Assembly: GCA_937897245.1 (NCBI GenBank)
Contig: CALCBO010000048.1
Location: 1-7,260 of the forward strand
From: an uncultured Caryophanales bacterium
Lineage (GTDB): Bacteria; Bacillota_I; Bacilli_A; RF39; UBA660
Reading direction: 5' to 3'
DNA: 7,260 bases
The notes beneath the pieces were generated by a model, which saw nothing but the letters and a program-made list of their open reading frames with translations, made no database searches and had not been told where the DNA came from. Below are positions 5,953 to 7,260 of this stretch, piece by piece. The translations under genes and the position numbers were made by a program. Position 1 is the first letter of the stretch. Every line of letters starts with the position of its first letter.

Positions 5953-6668
5953 TGCTTATGCACTACCTTGGGAATTCCCTGCTCTTTAAGCAATCCATCT
6001 TTGATCCAAATTGAACGATCACAGATTTTTTCAATTTGATCAAAAGAATGTGAAACAATGATAATCGTAGTTCCATGACTCTTAATGTCTTTTAACCTGT
6101 CAAAGCATTTTTTTTGAAAACTAATATCTCCTACTGCCAAAATCTCATCTATCAACAGAATGTCCGCATCTACATTGATCGCAACTGAAAATGCTAGGCG
6201 CATATACATTCCCGAAGAGTATGTTCTGACAGGATTGTCAATATAATCTTCTAATTCTGAAAATTCAATGATATCATTTATTCTTCTATCTATTTCCTTG
6301 TGATTAAGTCCAAATACAGCAGCATTCATGTAAATATTTTCTTTTCCACTCATGTCGGGATGAAATCCCGCTCCAAGTTCAAGCAAACTTGATACTCTTC
6401 CCTGCATTTGAATTGTTCCCGCATTTGGATAAATAATTTTGCTAAGCAGCTTTAATGTAGTACTTTTCCCACAACCATTTTTCCCTATTAAACCAATTGC
6501 CTCTCCTTTTTTTACATCAAAACTGATATCATTCAGCACTTGTCTTTTTTCATATTTACTGCGTCCTCTGGAAAGTACTTTCTCTTTTAAAGTAATACCA
6601 CGATCATAATAAACCTTAAAATCTTTTTTTACGCTTCTTACTTCAATCGCATTTTGAATATTTTCCAT
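5778..6668 (-). CDS. polysaccharide/teichoic-acid ABC exporter ATPase (TagH/Wzt/RfbB-like)
   Basis: This cytoplasmic 296-residue ATPase powers export of an undecaprenyl-linked glycan or teichoic-acid-type polymer together with the permease encoded just upstream on the same strand. Hallmarks are the subfamily start KKDFKVYYDRG..TLKEK (14-30), Walker A GKNGCGKST (62-70), the subfamily-typical LLELGAGFHPDMSGKENIY (95-113), signature YSSGMYMRL (150-158), Walker B ILLIDE (170-175), AVGD (178-181) and switch His207. The last 55 residues are charged and poorly conserved in appearance; many relatives have a longer C-terminal domain, so the end may be shortened. The start lies 2 nt after the permease stop, with an AGAGGA ribosome binding site inside the permease end. 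Base composition differs sharply from the plus-strand genes it faces. No terminator is visible after its stop. I give no symbol because the polymer is unknown. Confidence 0.92.
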   Translation of the reverse strand: MENIQNAIEVRSVKKDFKVYYDRGITLKEKVLSRGRSKYEKRQVLNDISFDVKKGEAIGLIGKNGCGKSTTLKLLSKIIYPNAGTIQMQGRVSSLLELGAGFHPDMSGKENIYMNAAVFGLNHKEIDRRINDIIEFSELEDYIDNPVRTYSSGMYMRLAFSVAINVDADILLIDEILAVGDISFQKKCFDRLKDIKSHGTTIIIVSHSFDQIEKICDRSIWIKDGLLKEQGIPKVVHKHYLEYMEWARIERLMEKRNEEVSEAEKVMETTPKEDIVVVDEDLLIKKIKQNSFNKKT

Positions 6669-6670
6669 CT

Positions 6671-7260
6671 TTAAAGTTCCTCTACAAAATTTTTTTGCAA
6701 TTTTTGAAAAATAAAAATTCCACCTATAAAAGTTATCACACCGAAAACAACCGCATATATCAGTGTTCCCATTTCCGGTACCTGTTTATAGTACAGAACA
6801 TCCCGATATGATATAATAACTGATGTCATTGGATTCAAATACAAAATCCTCTGTAAATTCTCACTCAACTGATTGATTGGATAAAGAATCGGTGTCATAT
6901 ACATCCATGCCATTGTTACAATATTCAAAATATATTCCAAATCTCTAAAATACACTGTCAATGCCGAAAAAAGCAGGGCTACACCAATCCCCATTAAAAA
7001 TTCGATCAGCATAATAACTGGCAAGTACCATAAAATTCTGATACTTATGCCTATTTCACTAATAAATAATGCTATAAATACAATAATGAAGCATAACAGC
7101 ATATTAATAAAATAACTGATTGCCGATGATACTGGTAGAACCATTCTGGGAAAATAAATCTTTGCTACCAAATTTTTCTGCTGCACAATTGCTACTGCTC
7201 CGCCTGCTATACAATTACTAAAAAAAAGCCATGGAATCAATGCTACAAATAGGAAAATAT
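6671..7260 (-). CDS. polysaccharide/teichoic-acid ABC-2 exporter permease (TagG/Wzm-like), 5' truncated by window
   Basis: The frame is open to the window edge: the codons before the nominal TTG at 7240 read FFLVA, matching the family's hydrophobic ALIPWLFF helix, so the gene starts outside the window. Visible motifs are WLFFSNCI, an IVQQKNLVAKIYFPR loop with basic residues, then helices at about 40-62 and 70-92 of the visible part. A short EFLMG region, FRDLEYIL and MTPILYP (typical of ABC-2 exporters), and a final pair of helices ending KLQKNFVEEL complete it. It pairs with the ATPase gene 2 nt downstream. Together they form a membrane pore for polymer export. The start and the polymer cannot be seen from here. 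Confidence 0.9.
   Translation of the reverse strand, partial: IFLFVALIPWLFFSNCIAGGAVAIVQQKNLVAKIYFPRMVLPVSSAISYFINMLLCFIIVFIALFISEIGISIRILWYLPVIMLIEFLMGIGVALLFSALTVYFRDLEYILNIVTMAWMYMTPILYPINQLSENLQRILYLNPMTSVIISYRDVLYYKQVPEMGTLIYAVVFGVITFIGGIFIFQKLQKNFVEEL

Noticed and set aside
5802..6014. Plus-strand ORF of 70 codons
   Set aside because: It is the antisense shadow of the glycan-export ATPase gene, rich in F, H and P codons as expected of such shadows.
1..7260. CRISPR array, tRNA, rRNA or transposase
   Set aside because: No regularly spaced repeats, cloverleaf sequences, rRNA segments or transposase motifs were seen on either strand.

Overview
The window comes from a low-GC Gram-positive (Firmicutes) genome. 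The plus-strand half is very AT-rich, uses strong AGGAGG-type ribosome binding sites, and carries an agr-type peptide quorum-sensing locus, which is a Firmicutes system. I cannot assign a species. A gut member of the Erysipelotrichales/Clostridia would fit, but that is an inference from composition and gene content.

Layout. Positions 1-49 are the last codons of an upstream gene, followed after 2 nt by nagA (N-acetylglucosamine-6-phosphate deacetylase, 52-1194). A possible 25-residue membrane microprotein overlaps the nagA end (1185-1262). A small lipoprotein-like gene (1424-1929) is split by a frameshift and closed by a hairpin terminator (1962-1990). The agr-type block follows. A LytTR response regulator (agrA-like, 2004-2684) overlaps by 4 nt a GHKL sensor kinase (agrC-like, 2681-3868). 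A 12-bp inverted repeat spans the kinase stop, and a short intergenic region holds an 8-bp direct repeat and a possible promoter. The second set is an AgrB-type peptide processing protease (TTG start, 3975-4508), a 44-residue AgrD-type pheromone precursor too short for routine calling (4498-4632), and a secreted protein with eight cysteines (4642-5019). A strong terminator (5023-5052) and then an ABC transporter ATPase (from 5068) follow.

The ABC gene is complete through its nucleotide-binding domain. It then runs nose-to-nose into a minus-strand pair with clearly different base composition: an ABC-2 polysaccharide/teichoic-acid export ATPase (5778-6668) and its permease (6671 to beyond the window). 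The boundary near 5770-5830 looks like a rearrangement, transfer or assembly junction that removed the distal part of the plus-strand transporter.

Working model. AgrB cleaves and cyclises AgrD; the peptide is sensed by the kinase, which phosphorylates the LytTR regulator. The cysteine-rich secreted protein sits in the same transcription unit as the pheromone, with its ribosome binding site overlapping the agrD stop. It may therefore be the locus's own output (toxin, bacteriocin or surface-active effector), with the ABC ATPase as remnant of its export or immunity module. The most notable points are the predicted Ser-based (lactone) pheromone ring, the unrecognised eight-cysteine secreted protein tied to agrD, and the truncated transporter at a compositional junction.
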